Shown here piece by piece: positions 30,661 to 39,465 of a stretch of 64,000 nucleotides of DNA. The stretch's first letter is position 1, and the number at the start of each line of letters is the position of its first letter. A program made the position numbers and the translations under genes. A model generated the notes under the pieces. It was given only the letters and a program-made list of their open reading frames with translations, was not told where the DNA came from and searched no databases. Origin of the DNA: Synechococcus sp. M44_DOE_062. GTDB lineage: Bacteria; Cyanobacteriota; Cyanobacteriia; Thermostichales; Thermostichaceae. The stretch lies in assembly GCA_015295985.1 (NCBI GenBank), contig DVDX01000049.1:1-64000 (forward strand), read 5' to 3'.

Positions 30661-31809
30661 TTAATGGTACCATTGCCTGTCTCCTCCCTCGCGGGCTGCC
30701 CAGGTGGGATCCCGGTCAATCTGCCTGCTCCAGGCCAGAAACCGCTCTGCCATCGCGCTCAGGGAATAGTGCTGTTCTGCCCGTTGCCGACAGCGGCTCC
30801 TATCGATGTGATCTAGGCGCTCCACAGCCTCTGCCAAAGCTGCCACGTTGTCCGGCTCGACAATCCAGCCGGTCTCTCCATCACTGACAATTTCCGCCGG
30901 CCCCCCCCGACGGTAGGTGATCACCGGCACGCCACAGGCCAAAGCTTCCACCGCCACCAGGCCAAAGGCCTCCACCCACTTGGGGGTCATGATCAAGGCC
31001 GAGCATTGCCCCAAGATCCGCTGCATTTGTGGGGTGGGCAAAAACCCTCGGTAATCCAATTGGGCATGTGGGTACTGCTCTTGGATCTGCTGCCAGTAGC
31101 CTGGCTCTTGCAGGTGGCCTAGGATCACCACCGGTCTTCCCGTCTGCTCGGCCAGGGCAGCACAGTCTTCCAGGCCCTTCTCCGGGGCAATGCGCCCAAT
31201 CCAACACAGGGATCCATTTCCCTTTGGCACAAAGTCGTAGAGGCGCAGATCCACCCCGCAGGGCAGATAGACGAAGGGATCCCGGCCTGCAGCCATTTCG
31301 GCTCGGGCAAAGGCAAAGGTCTGGGCTTGCGCCCGCGAATGCACCGCCAGCCGGCCAGGGTAGCGATGGGCAATGTGCTCTAGAGCCTGATCGACAGCAT
31401 CGCTGAGGGATCCCATGCTGACGATGTGGGCCACGGGGGTACGGAAAAAATCCGTCAAATAAAATGAGAGCCAATCGTAGCTCCAGTTCACGATTAGATT
31501 GAACTGGTCTTGCAGGTGGGCAGCCCGCTGCCACAGGTTGGCCAGCAGAGAGGGGGTGTGGATCAGAACCGGCTGATCGCGGCGCTGGGTTTGCGCATAG
31601 GCCGGGGGAAGGCCCGCCACCGGCTCGATCACCTCCTCCGGCAACTCCGCCATTCGGGATCCCACAGGGGCCAACACCCGCACTTGGGATCCCATCTGGA
31701 GTAAGACACGAGTCAGGTTGGCCAGATTGAGCTCCACCCCACCACCGGCCCCGGATCCCAGAGGCCCAACGGGGGTGGAGAGGAAGAGGTAGCGGTAAGG
31801 GCAAGCCAT
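30661..31809 (-). CDS. Glycosyltransferase, GT4-like
   Basis: The 382-residue protein has the GT-B fold: an N-terminal domain opening with LFLSTPVGPLGSGAGGGVEL and a C-terminal domain with CWIGRIAPEKGLEDCAALAE, ALIMTPKWVEAFGLVAVEAL and GVPVITYRRGGPAEIVSDGETGW split over the usual motifs. The EAFGLVAVEA box carries the E-x7-E nucleotide-sugar pattern. The acceptor is unknown; sugar addition to lipids or cell-surface polymers is likely. It lies just upstream of the PRC-barrel gene on the same strand. Confidence 0.87.
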   Translation of the reverse strand: MACPYRYLFLSTPVGPLGSGAGGGVELNLANLTRVLLQMGSQVRVLAPVGSRMAELPEEVIEPVAGLPPAYAQTQRRDQPVLIHTPSLLANLWQRAAHLQDQFNLIVNWSYDWLSFYLTDFFRTPVAHIVSMGSLSDAVDQALEHIAHRYPGRLAVHSRAQAQTFAFARAEMAAGRDPFVYLPCGVDLRLYDFVPKGNGSLCWIGRIAPEKGLEDCAALAEQTGRPVVILGHLQEPGYWQQIQEQYPHAQLDYRGFLPTPQMQRILGQCSALIMTPKWVEAFGLVAVEALACGVPVITYRRGGPAEIVSDGETGWIVEPDNVAALAEAVERLDHIDRSRCRQRAEQHYSLSAMAERFLAWSRQIDRDPTWAAREGGDRQWYH

Positions 31810-31902
31810 CGGGAGAGTCTCGGCAGCTCAGCCCATTATCTTCTCAATCCGGATACCCGACTCCTTTTGCCTGGTCTCAGAGCCCCCAGCCTGCCCAGAA
31901 CT

Positions 31903-32361
31903 TTATGAGGCTTTGGCTACAAAAATTTCTCCCTTCTCCACCTTGACCTTGTAGCTGGTCAAGTTTTCCTTGGCCGGGCCACGGGTACGGCTGCCATCGG
32001 CAGCAAAAGCCGCGCCGTGACAGGGGCAGACAAAGTTCTCACCCCGCCAGTTCACATCACACCCCTCATGGGGACAGGCGGCATCCAAAGCCAGCAGAGA
32101 ATCTTCTTTTTGTGGATCCCCTACCAACCAGAGGGTGACGGTGTTTTTCCCAAAGGCGTTTTCCACCTTGAAGGGCCCATCTTTGAGATCGGCCAGGGTG
32201 GCAACTTTCACAAACTCCGGCTCAGAAGCCTTAGAGCCAGAAGCAGTTCCCTGGGCCAGGGCAAAACGGCGCCGGGCAAACCCAGGTAACCAACCCACCA
32301 ATGAGCCAAACCCGAGAGCCAGCCAGCGAAGAAAACCACGACGATTGTTGTACATGGCCAT
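31903..32361 (-). CDS. Rieske [2Fe-2S] protein, PetC-like, Tat-exported
   Basis: The 152-residue protein has a twin-arginine-type signal (NNRRGFLRWLALGFGSLVGW) and a Rieske domain with box I CPHEGCDVNW and box II CPCHGAAF. These supply two Cys and two His ligands plus the disulfide cysteines found in the cytochrome b6f/bc1 Rieske proteins. It is shorter than canonical PetC and resembles the minor cyanobacterial PetC paralogues. No petA or petB lies nearby, which also argues against the main b6f subunit. The start at ATG 32361 has AAGGAC upstream. Confidence 0.85.
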   Translation of the reverse strand: MAMYNNRRGFLRWLALGFGSLVGWLPGFARRRFALAQGTASGSKASEPEFVKVATLADLKDGPFKVENAFGKNTVTLWLVGDPQKEDSLLALDAACPHEGCDVNWRGENFVCPCHGAAFAADGSRTRGPAKENLTSYKVKVEKGEIFVAKAS

Positions 32362-32601
32362 GTGTCCTTGGAGGTGTGCAAAATGTACGTCATGAGCCAG
32401 CAAAAGACCGGCCCCTTCAGAAGGGATCCCTGTGCAAATGCTGCCCTTAGCATCTTATTACACCGGTTATTACACCGGAACAGTTTCGGCCAGGGCCGAA
32501 CCGCACTTTTTCCGGCTAGAGTAGGCAGCAGCAGGCACCCTGGCTGCTTGAGTATCGGGTTGGCGGGAGGGGATCCCTTTGGGCTGGTGCACGACTGGAG
32601 C

Positions 32602-33171
32602 CTAGGGTCGGGAGGTAAACAGCTCAGCAACCGTGCAAACAAAGCCAGGCAACAGAGGGGAAGACAGGGAATCCTGAGCCAACAGCGTTTCTACCAAGAC
32701 CAACTGGGCCTGTTGTCGGCGATACACCTCTACTCTCTGAGCCAGCCGATCGACGATCCAGTACTCCTGCACCCCATGCACAGAGTAGAGTTTCCGTTTT
32801 GCCAAGCGGTCTCGATCCTCATGAACTTTTCCAGGCGATAGGACTTCAACCACCAGCTCAGGGGCACCCCGAAAATGTCCTGCTTCATCTTGAATCTGTG
32901 ATAGCCGCTCATAACTAACCCAAACAACATCGGGAGATACACTGTCCGAGTCAGAAAAAACGAGACCTGGCATAATGGAAGGCTCGCCCAGCCCAGTCTC
33001 GAGCGACCATTGATCCAGCAGTGAGAAAATCCGCCCGGCCAGGTGCTGATGTTTGTGATGAGGAGAGCGAGTCACCAGCAGTTCTCCGTCGATGATCTCG
33101 TAGCGGATCCATTCATTCTCTGGCAGAGCCTCGATATCCCGAATAGTCCAGCGTACTTCTGTGGCAGTCAT
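32602..33171 (-). CDS. Uma2 / DUF820 family endonuclease-like protein
   Basis: The 189-residue protein has the Uma2 pattern: WIRYEIIDGELLVTRSPHHK, SVSPDVVWVSYERL, and ELVVEVLSPGKVHEDRDRLAKR followed by YSVHGVQEYWIVD. This is a PD-(D/E)XK nuclease-like core, with the E in EVLSP and the K in KRKLY-type positions. Cyanobacterial genomes carry many copies, often linked to mobile DNA; their function is unproven. Confidence 0.88.
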   Translation of the reverse strand: MTATEVRWTIRDIEALPENEWIRYEIIDGELLVTRSPHHKHQHLAGRIFSLLDQWSLETGLGEPSIMPGLVFSDSDSVSPDVVWVSYERLSQIQDEAGHFRGAPELVVEVLSPGKVHEDRDRLAKRKLYSVHGVQEYWIVDRLAQRVEVYRRQQAQLVLVETLLAQDSLSSPLLPGFVCTVAELFTSRP

Positions 33172-33308
33172 TGGCTATCCCTATAGCGATGGATGCGCTA
33201 TGCCCAGGGCACCCTGCTGCTATACCTACGGCACTGGGCCGACAACTGCAACGCTGTCGCAACGGCGGGAACCACACTTGGCATAGCCAAATCCTAACCC
33301 AGGATCCC

Positions 33309-33334
33309 GTTCACAGAAGCGGGACGGAGTCCTT
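33309..33334 (-). repeat. Dispersed repeat copy
   Basis: On the minus strand AAGGACTCCGTCCCGCTTCT followed by GTGAAC matches the AGGACTCCGTCCCGCTGACGCGAAC variant seen inside glmU. It lies in the intergenic region between the Uma2 gene and ycf45. Confidence 0.6.
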
Positions 33335-33343
33335 CCTCTCTGG

Positions 33344-33403
33344 CCACGACGGCTCAATGGGTAGAGCTTCTACGGAGCTGAACTATTGGTTGAGCTATCG
33401 TGG
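33344..33403. other. Nested hairpin structure downstream of ycf45
   Basis: Three nested stems can be drawn: CCACGA (33344) with TCGTGG (33398), GCTCAA (33352) with TTGAGC (33390) and GTAGA-gct-TCTAC (33361-33373). The structure ends five bases from the ycf45 stop. It has no T-tract, so it is not a classical terminator. It could protect the 3' end of the ndhN-ldpA-ycf45 transcript or be a relic of an element end. Confidence 0.4.
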
Positions 33404-33407
33404 GGGG

Positions 33408-35342
33408 CTAGTTGGGATAGATGCGCAAGCGGCGGTTGGGCTCTTCCCCAAAGCTTTGGGCCCGCAGGTGGTAATGTTCCACCAACTGGTGTTGGAGCTT
33501 GCGGATCAGAGGCGAACGGGGCAAAAGTTCCACCGGCTGAGACTTGGGAATGACGATCTGCTCCACCGCCAGGCGGGCCTCTTCCAGAGCTTCGGTTTCA
33601 TCACCTGAGCTGGCGCGAATGAACAGCTCCAGGTCGGAGTCGGATCCATCTTCGCTTTGGATGTTGAGGATGTGGCGCAGGGCACGGGCCAAGGCAATTA
33701 GGGTATTGGCCTTGACGGTATGAATCGGGATCTGGCGGGAGTGGGCCATCTGCTGGATCTTGGAGCGGCTGCGCACCTGGGATCGCAAAGCCAAGACAAT
33801 ATCTGCCCCATCCAGGTCTTTGGTGACATCCGCCGGCAGTTTCAGGGTTTGGATCACCTGCTCCAGGTAGAAGCGGCTCACGCCGTAGGGGTAGATCATC
33901 AGTGGCCCATCGGGATTCTGCTGCCGTTCTGTCGGGGCCAGGGCGGATCCCTCCCAGTCCAAATCTTCTTCTTCGTCAGAGGCGGATTCTGCTCTGGATT
34001 CAGCCACCACTTGAGCTGCAGGACGGGATCCCGCTGGCGTCAACGGGACAGAGTTTTCTGGTCTCCTATCCAGGAGCCCCGCTTCTCCTCGCTGCTGCGG
34101 GCGACTTTCGAGGGGTTCTGAGGGCAGAGCTTCCATCTGTCCAGAGCGTTGCCATCCTCCCCGCTCCCGTGCTGCGGAGATTGGGCTGCCGACAGGGGGC
34201 CATTGGGGGCCGGATAGGGCCGAGCGCCCGTTCGCGCCAGCGTTGCTCCGCACTATCACCACCTGGCCGCGTTCGTCTAGACTGCGGGTTTGGGTCAGGG
34301 GCTCGCGGTTGCGCAAGAGGCGATCCACAGTGGCAGCCACATCTTCATGGATGACCCAGCGGGATCGCTCCAGCATCTCTATGGCAATCTCAAACGTGGG
34401 GGGGGCTTTGCGCTCCAACACACTCTTTTGAGAGCCGCGCCGCCGTGCCTCTTCATCTCCCAGGGTGACGGATTGGATCCCGCCCACCAAGTCCGAGAGG
34501 GTGGGATTTTTGATCAGGTTGTCAATGCGATTGCCATGGGCAGTCGCCACCAGTTGCACCCCCCGTTCGGCAATGGTACGAGAGGCCAAGGCCTCCAGTT
34601 CGGTGCCGATCTCGTCGATGACCACCACTTCGGGCATGTGGTTTTCCACTGCCTCAATCATCACCTTGTGCTGCAGCTCTGGGCTGGCCACCTGCATCCG
34701 CCTGGCGCGGCCAATGCCTGGATGGGGCACGTCGCCATCGCCCGCAATCTCATTGGAAGTGTCGATAATAACCACTCGTTTGCCCAGATCATCCGCCAGT
34801 ACACGGGCAATTTCCCGCAAGGCCGTGGTTTTACCCACCCCCGGTCGGCCCAGCAACAGCATGGAGCGCCCCTGCTCCACCAAATCGCGGATCATGCTGA
34901 TCACGCCGATAACGCAGCGACCCACTCGACAGGTGAGGCCGATGATGGTGCCTTGGCGGTTGCGAATGGCACTGATCCGGTGCAGGGTAGAGGCAATGCC
35001 TGCGCGGTTGTCGCTGCTGAACTCTCCAACCCGGCTGATTACCTGATCCAAGTCAGCCCGGGTGATCACGTCTTCTGAGAGGTAATCGGCAAAGCCAGGG
35101 AAGCGGGCTTCGGGACGGCGGCCCAAATCCAACACCACCTCCAGCAATCGATCCAGGTGGGGATGCTGTTCTAGGCGCTGGCGAATTGGAGCCGGCAGGA
35201 TATCCAAAAGTTTGCCCAGGTCGTCGCTGTATTGAACTTGGCCGGGAAAAAAGTGCTCCGCACCGCTGACGCAAACGGCACGTTCAGCACTTTCCGAATC
35301 CACCGACGGACTTGAGGTTGAGGGCTGTACGGGGAAACTCAT
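33408..35342 (-). CDS. ycf45: R3H domain nucleic-acid-binding ATPase, Ycf45 type
   Basis: The 644-residue protein has a SpoIIIAA-like AAA ATPase domain with Walker [17 protein letters not shown] (about 162-177) and Walker [11 protein letters not shown] (239-248). This is followed by an Arg/Ser/Gln-rich linker and a C-terminal R3H-like domain ending [18 protein letters not shown]. The arrangement matches the chloroplast/cyanobacterial Ycf45 family, thought to bind single-stranded nucleic acid. Residues 21-31 ([11 protein letters not shown]) come from a dispersed repeat. It is the last gene of ndhN-ldpA-ycf45. Confidence 0.87.
   Translation of the reverse strand: MSFPVQPSTSSPSVDSESAERAVCVSGAEHFFPGQVQYSDDLGKLLDILPAPIRQRLEQHPHLDRLLEVVLDLGRRPEARFPGFADYLSEDVITRADLDQVISRVGEFSSDNRAGIASTLHRISAIRNRQGTIIGLTCRVGRCVIGVISMIRDLVEQGRSMLLLGRPGVGKTTALREIARVLADDLGKRVVIIDTSNEIAGDGDVPHPGIGRARRMQVASPELQHKVMIEAVENHMPEVVVIDEIGTELEALASRTIAERGVQLVATAHGNRIDNLIKNPTLSDLVGGIQSVTLGDEEARRRGSQKSVLERKAPPTFEIAIEMLERSRWVIHEDVAATVDRLLRNREPLTQTRSLDERGQVVIVRSNAGANGRSALSGPQWPPVGSPISAARERGGWQRSGQMEALPSEPLESRPQQRGEAGLLDRRPENSVPLTPAGSRPAAQVVAESRAESASDEEEDLDWEGSALAPTERQQNPDGPLMIYPYGVSRFYLEQVIQTLKLPADVTKDLDGADIVLALRSQVRSRSKIQQMAHSRQIPIHTVKANTLIALARALRHILNIQSEDGSDSDLELFIRASSGDETEALEEARLAVEQIVIPKSQPVELLPRSPLIRKLQHQLVEHYHLRAQSFGEEPNRRLRIYPN
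35253..35276 (+). repeat. Dispersed repeat copy inside ycf45
   Basis: GTGCTCCGCACCGCTGACGC followed by AAAC. On the gene strand it is read in frame as VCVSGAEH near the N-terminus. Confidence 0.8.
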
Positions 35343-35357
35343 GGCTGAGCAACGTCG

Positions 35358-36422
35358 TTAAACGCAGGAAAAACAGGTTTGCTTATCAGCAATGGAAAGT
35401 GCTCCGCACCGCTGACGGGAACGCCGCTTCACTTGCTGCACCAACTGCTTGGCCAACGGGATCCCTGCCGCCAATCCAGGATGCCATCCCGACTCCGATG
35501 AGCTGTGAGCTGGCCCTTCCAGATAAGCTGACACCAACTGCCGCGCATAGCTGCCGAAGGCTACCCCTGCCACCGGCCACCGGGGATCCAACAGCGGCAC
35601 CGTTTGGGCGTTGGTTCCTCCTGCCAATTGCACATAGCCTGGCAGACCCATATTCAGTACCTTCTCGGCCAACTTTAGGGCAGCTTTGCCGGTGCCAGCT
35701 CCAATATCCCCACTCATAGGCCGACCATCCACCTGCCAGATCAACACCTCCGGCAAGGGATCCATAAGAGCCAACAGATCCCTCAAATAAGCCTCTAGGC
35801 CCGGACCATCGTTAAAGCTAATCGAGATGGCCTGGAGCTGGGGGAGCCAGGGCTTCAGGGATCCCCACAATTGCTCGAATGGCCCCTGGCGACCGATGCA
35901 GGTGTGGATCTCCACTGCCTGAATGCCCAGCTCGACCAAAGGCGGCAAAACCTCCGACAAAGGGACTTGGTAACCGAAGGTGGCAATGCGCCGGTGGGGG
36001 CAAACCGGCTCGCAGCGCCCACAGCCGTAGCACAGCTCTGTCTGGATGTGGACTTGAGCAGGAAGGGCTGCCTGAGTCAAAGCATGAGGGGGACAAACTG
36101 CCAGACAAGGCTGAGGACAGTCGGCAGGACAGGCGGAAGCCGTTAGCACTGCCTTGCGGAAATGCACATCTTCACCGTCATTGACGCTGACCATCAGCCA
36201 AGGGGATCCCGCCTGGGGATCTTCGGCTTGTGCCCGCTGGATTCCTTGTTGAGCGGCCCGCACAATGGCCGGATCGGCAGCAACATCAATGCAGTCTGCC
36301 CCGGCCAGCGTGTAAAGGAAGGCCAGCTCCCGAACCGAGGGCAAGTGGTGGAGACTTGCGCCACAGATCAACTTAAACCAAGTACCCTGTTGCAGCGAGG
36401 CGGTTGGCAAGGTCACAGGCAA
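35358..36422 (-). CDS. ldpA: Light-dependent period protein LdpA
   Basis: LdpA is an iron-sulfur protein that senses the redox state and adjusts the period of the cyanobacterial circadian clock. The 354-residue protein has WFKLICGASLHHLPSVREL and AGADCIDVAADPAIV near the start. It then has two ferredoxin-like cysteine clusters, CPADCPQPCLAVCP and CYGCGRCEPVCP. Residues around 335-342 (SRQRCGAL) are from a dispersed repeat, just before a C-terminal CFSC. The start codon is TTG or a nearby GTG; no ATG fits. It lies between ndhN and ycf45. Confidence 0.92.
   Translation of the reverse strand: MPVTLPTASLQQGTWFKLICGASLHHLPSVRELAFLYTLAGADCIDVAADPAIVRAAQQGIQRAQAEDPQAGSPWLMVSVNDGEDVHFRKAVLTASACPADCPQPCLAVCPPHALTQAALPAQVHIQTELCYGCGRCEPVCPHRRIATFGYQVPLSEVLPPLVELGIQAVEIHTCIGRQGPFEQLWGSLKPWLPQLQAISISFNDGPGLEAYLRDLLALMDPLPEVLIWQVDGRPMSGDIGAGTGKAALKLAEKVLNMGLPGYVQLAGGTNAQTVPLLDPRWPVAGVAFGSYARQLVSAYLEGPAHSSSESGWHPGLAAGIPLAKQLVQQVKRRSRQRCGALSIADKQTCFSCV
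35399..35422 (+). repeat. Dispersed repeat copy inside ldpA
   Basis: GTGCTCCGCACCGCTGACGG followed by GAAC. It is in frame in the last 20 codons of ldpA, encoding SRQRCGA, and is only about 150 bases from the copy in ycf45. Confidence 0.8.
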
Positions 36423-36510
36423 GAGAAACCGCTAGCAGGATGGAAATCTGAGCTGCCGGCCATCTACTTGAGATGGTAGCAAAGAAACTTCGAGGATCCT
36501 GAAGAGAGGT

Positions 36511-36954
36511 TCAGGCGCTCTGCAGAGGTTGCCAGCGAATTGACCGTTCTCGGCCCAGCTCCACGACAAACTTCACTCCCCTGTCTTCCCGGCTCAGCTT
36601 CACCAGGTAGGAGAGTTCCTGCTGGCTGAACACATGCCCTTCGTAAAACCAGAACACCAACCCCTTGGCCTTGGGGGGCAAGGTGGCCCGATACTGCTCG
36701 ATCAACGCCGGAAAGAAATAGGTGCGCCGCTCCGATTTGCCCAGCGTGGCCGGCCGTACCCCATGAGTGCACGTCAAATAGCTGGCCAGATCCCCGATTC
36801 CCTTGCTGGAGAGCGTGACCACCTCATACCCAGCTCCGCGCAGCCGCCGCAGGTAATGTCCTTCGGATCCCCCTTCTGGGGTTACAAAGATGGCCAAAGC
36901 CCCAGCTTGCTCCAGTTGCTGCACAAACTTTGCACCTGAGCCGACCAGCAGCAT
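36511..36954 (-). CDS. ndhN: NAD(P)H-quinone oxidoreductase subunit N
   Basis: NdhN is a cyanobacteria/plant-specific subunit of the NDH-1 complex, which supports respiration and cyclic electron flow around photosystem I. The 147-residue protein has GGSEGHYLRRLRGAGYEVVT, GIGDLASYLTCTHGVRPATLG, LPPKAKGLVFWFYEGHVFS and a terminal RSIRWQPL. It is the first gene of a same-strand cluster with ldpA (88-base gap) and ycf45. Confidence 0.93.
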   Translation of the reverse strand: MLLVGSGAKFVQQLEQAGALAIFVTPEGGSEGHYLRRLRGAGYEVVTLSSKGIGDLASYLTCTHGVRPATLGKSERRTYFFPALIEQYRATLPPKAKGLVFWFYEGHVFSQQELSYLVKLSREDRGVKFVVELGRERSIRWQPLQSA

Positions 36955-37216
36955 AGGAAGAACTCCATGACTCGTCTACGGTTGGACAAGCAGCCCGCCT
37001 GCGCCCATTGTAGCGGGATGAGGTCTGAAGCCGGGGATAGAAGCTGCTGATGGAACCCATAGAACATTTGCTATCTCCCTGCTTTGTGGAAGGAACCGTA
37101 AAGAAGAGTTAAGATACGGGTATCTGCTTGCAGGTCTCAACCCCCAGGTGACGGAAAAGGCGGATGGATCCCCCCAGGTAGGGATGACCCCTCTGTCACT
37201 TACACAGTGGCCCCAG

Positions 37217-37720
37217 ATGAACCTCACTATGCGACGACGCGAGCTATTGACTTTGGCGGTGGCCGGGTTCATCACAGCACCCCTCAGCTTGGCAGGAGAG
37301 CAAAGAGCAATGGCCCAACAGACTTATCCCTTCACCAAAACCGACGCCGAGTGGCGGCAACTGCTCACCGAAGAGCAATACTATGTGCTGCGCCAAGAGG
37401 GCACTGAACCCCCCTTCCGCAACGCTTACTATGACAACAAGGCCCCAGGCATCTACGTCTGTGCTGGCTGTGGGCAGGAGCTGTTTTCCTCAGCGGCCAA
37501 GTACGACAGTGGCACCGGTTGGCCCAGCTTTTGGGAACCCATTGCTCCTCATGTGATCGGCACCAAGACAGACTGGAAATTGTTTGTGCCCCGCACAGAA
37601 GTCCACTGCTCCAACTGCGGCGGGCATCTGGGGCACGTGTTTCGGGATGGCCCCCCGCCCACGGGTTTGCGCTACTGTATCAATTCTGCTGCCCTCAAGT
37701 TCATCCCAGCCAACACCTAG
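37217..37720 (+). CDS. msrB: Peptide-methionine (R)-S-oxide reductase, exported
   Basis: MsrB repairs oxidised methionine (R form) in proteins. The 167-residue protein has a twin-arginine-type leader [20 protein letters not shown], then the MsrB fold. The zinc-binding CxxC pairs are CAGCG and [10 protein letters not shown], together with [10 protein letters not shown] and the catalytic [11 protein letters not shown]. It is therefore probably a lumenal or periplasmic reductase. The start is ATG 37217 or 37229; a GTG at 37148 would add a non-conserved leader. Confidence 0.93.
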   Translation: MNLTMRRRELLTLAVAGFITAPLSLAGEQRAMAQQTYPFTKTDAEWRQLLTEEQYYVLRQEGTEPPFRNAYYDNKAPGIYVCAGCGQELFSSAAKYDSGTGWPSFWEPIAPHVIGTKTDWKLFVPRTEVHCSNCGGHLGHVFRDGPPPTGLRYCINSAALKFIPANT

Positions 37721-37769
37721 AAATCCTCTTGGCCCCAGCTAGAACTGAGCCACCTGTCTGGGTAAGCCC

Positions 37770-38570
37770 ATGTCGGACTACACTTTCTTAGATGCCGCTG
37801 CGATCCTGCTGCGGGAGGGCCTAGAAGCTCTCTTGGTGCTGGTGGCGCTGCTGGCTCTTTTGAGCAGGAGTGGACAATCGGCTCAGAAGCGCTGGGTGTG
37901 GCTAGGGGGATCCGCGGGCTTGCTGGCAGCGGTGATGCTTGGCCTGCTGGTGAAGCTGTTTTTCCAGCAGATGCTTACCCACACGCGGCAAGAGGTGCTG
38001 GAAGGGATCACCGGGCTGGTGGCAGCAGGTTTGTTGTTTTCGGTCAGCCTTTGGTTGCACCGCCGGGCTGCAGTGGCTTCTTGGCAAACCTTTGTGCAGG
38101 AACAGGCGCAGGCGGCACTGGCCACCGGTCAAGTGTTTTCCTTGGCTTTTCTGGCGTTTATGGCGGTGTTTCGCGAGGGGGTGGAAACGGTGCTGTTTTA
38201 TGTAGGGTTGGCCTCTTCCCTCTCGGCAAAGGATTTTTGGGCGGGGATCGGCCTGGGATCCCTGGTGTTGGTGGGGGTGGCGATCTTGTTGCTGCAGGTG
38301 GGGCTGAAATTGCCGCTGGGAGTTTTTTTCCGAGGTCTAAGTCTGCTGATTTTCTATTTGGGCTTTAAGTTTTTGGGCAGTGGCTTGCACGCTTTGCAGG
38401 TGGCAGACTGGCTGCCCATCACTCCTCTAGCGGGGATCCCAAAGCTGCGCTGGCTGGGCATATATCCCACTTGGCAGACGCTGCTCCCCCAACTGGTGCT
38501 GCTGGGAATGGCTCTCGCCTTGTGGGTGGGGCAATGGCTGCGGGCTGATCCTGCTCGGAAGCTTTCTTGA
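37770..38570 (+). CDS. Ftr1/EfeU-type iron permease
   Basis: The 266-residue protein has seven hydrophobic helices and two REGxE motifs, LLREGLEALLVLVAL (about 12-26) and FREGVETVLFYVGL (about 131-144). These are the iron-coordination signatures of the Ftr1/EfeU permeases. It probably imports ferrous or ferric iron across the plasma membrane. No efeO or efeB partner lies beside it. It starts 49 bases after msrB on the same strand and may be co-transcribed. Confidence 0.88.
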   Translation: MSDYTFLDAAAILLREGLEALLVLVALLALLSRSGQSAQKRWVWLGGSAGLLAAVMLGLLVKLFFQQMLTHTRQEVLEGITGLVAAGLLFSVSLWLHRRAAVASWQTFVQEQAQAALATGQVFSLAFLAFMAVFREGVETVLFYVGLASSLSAKDFWAGIGLGSLVLVGVAILLLQVGLKLPLGVFFRGLSLLIFYLGFKFLGSGLHALQVADWLPITPLAGIPKLRWLGIYPTWQTLLPQLVLLGMALALWVGQWLRADPARKLS

Positions 38571-38996
38571 AAAATGCTCTCCAGCAGCACTGGGGATCCC
38601 ACAAGCCATAAGTTTGACGGATCCCTATCCTGCTTTTGATGGATGGCAATGATGCAGGTCACAATTTTATAGTCGTTTCAGGTTAGGACATTTATAGTCG
38701 TTTCAGGTTGGGACAAGGCGACCGAGGTACTGGGAAAAGCCTTCTGGCCCTCTGCATCTAGTGTTTTAAGTGCGAGTGCAGTGTCCTAGTTTGAATCAAC
38801 AAAATGACCCTAAAGAGAAATCGCTCTGTACGTTGCGCCTGAAACCGCACCCAGTCAAGCCTTCTGGCCCAAGAAAGCAAAGCCCACCGGCAGGGATCCG
38901 GCAGGCCGCTGGATTTTGTCGGAGATCCCCGGTAGGAACTCCTGGCGACCGCTACGGAATCGACAGAGAGCATCCACACTATAGGGTTTCCGAGAA
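38571..38996. other. Intergenic region with transposon-end-like repeat
   Basis: About 425 bases lie between the Ftr1 permease and cp12, which are convergent. The region contains the tandem 25-bp repeat (38666-38715), a second occurrence of CCTTCTGGCCC (38741 and 38861), and no credible gene. Confidence 0.5.
38666..38715. repeat. Tandem 25-bp repeat, transposon-end-like
   Basis: Two adjacent copies of TTTATAGTCGTTTCAGGTTR followed by GGACA (38666-38690, 38691-38715) differ at one base. Read in reverse the unit starts TGTCCCAACCTGAAACGACT. Clustered repeats beginning TGT are the layout of transposase-binding sites at ends of Tn7/Mu-type elements, but no transposase is nearby. Confidence 0.6.
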
Positions 38997-39209
38997 TCAG
39001 GTGTCGTAGACCCGGCACTCAACCGCATCTGGGTTTTCGGCGCAGTGTTGCTCTAGGCTGCTGGGAGTCCTTGGCTGGTGGCTACGAGCTGCCAGCACTT
39101 CTTCAACTGCGTCCCAGGCCGCACGGCAGTGGGGATCCCCTTCGCCGTACTCAGAGCAGACGTTGCGAGCATTTTCCAGCTCTTTGGCGATCACTTCAGA
39201 CAGTCCCAT
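38997..39209 (-). CDS. Calvin cycle regulator CP12
   Basis: CP12 is an intrinsically disordered protein that, when oxidised in the dark, links GAPDH and phosphoribulokinase into an inactive complex. The 70-residue protein has both cysteine pairs (Cys18/Cys28 and Cys56/Cys65), the central AAWDAVEEVLAA motif and the terminal CRVYDT that inserts into the GAPDH site. AAGGAGC lies about 10 bases before the ATG. Together with rbcLXS at the window start it points to standard redox control of carbon fixation. Confidence 0.96.
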   Translation of the reverse strand: MGLSEVIAKELENARNVCSEYGEGDPHCRAAWDAVEEVLAARSHQPRTPSSLEQHCAENPDAVECRVYDT

Positions 39210-39465
39210 GTTCTCAAGCTCCTTTAGACTAGATGGGGCCGGTGGCCCGCCAATGTAACCGGTTGACGCAGATCTGCAAAGATCTGGTGTAATCGCGGAT
39301 CAACAGGTAGAAACCAGCCGATCCAGACGGGGAATGAGTCCAGGATAATGACCTCGTGCCAACCGAGTTGATCACTTGGATACATTCACTATTCTAAACA
39401 GGGGCACCAGGGGGGTGCAGCTACGCTTTTGCGATCTCTTTGGGATCAGGATACGCAGGGATCTC

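Noticed and set aside
33340..33403. A tRNA-like stretch (GGCTCAATGGGTAGAGC)
   Set aside because: Only the D-arm resembles a tRNA. There is no T-arm GTTCGA and the acceptor and anticodon arms cannot be drawn.
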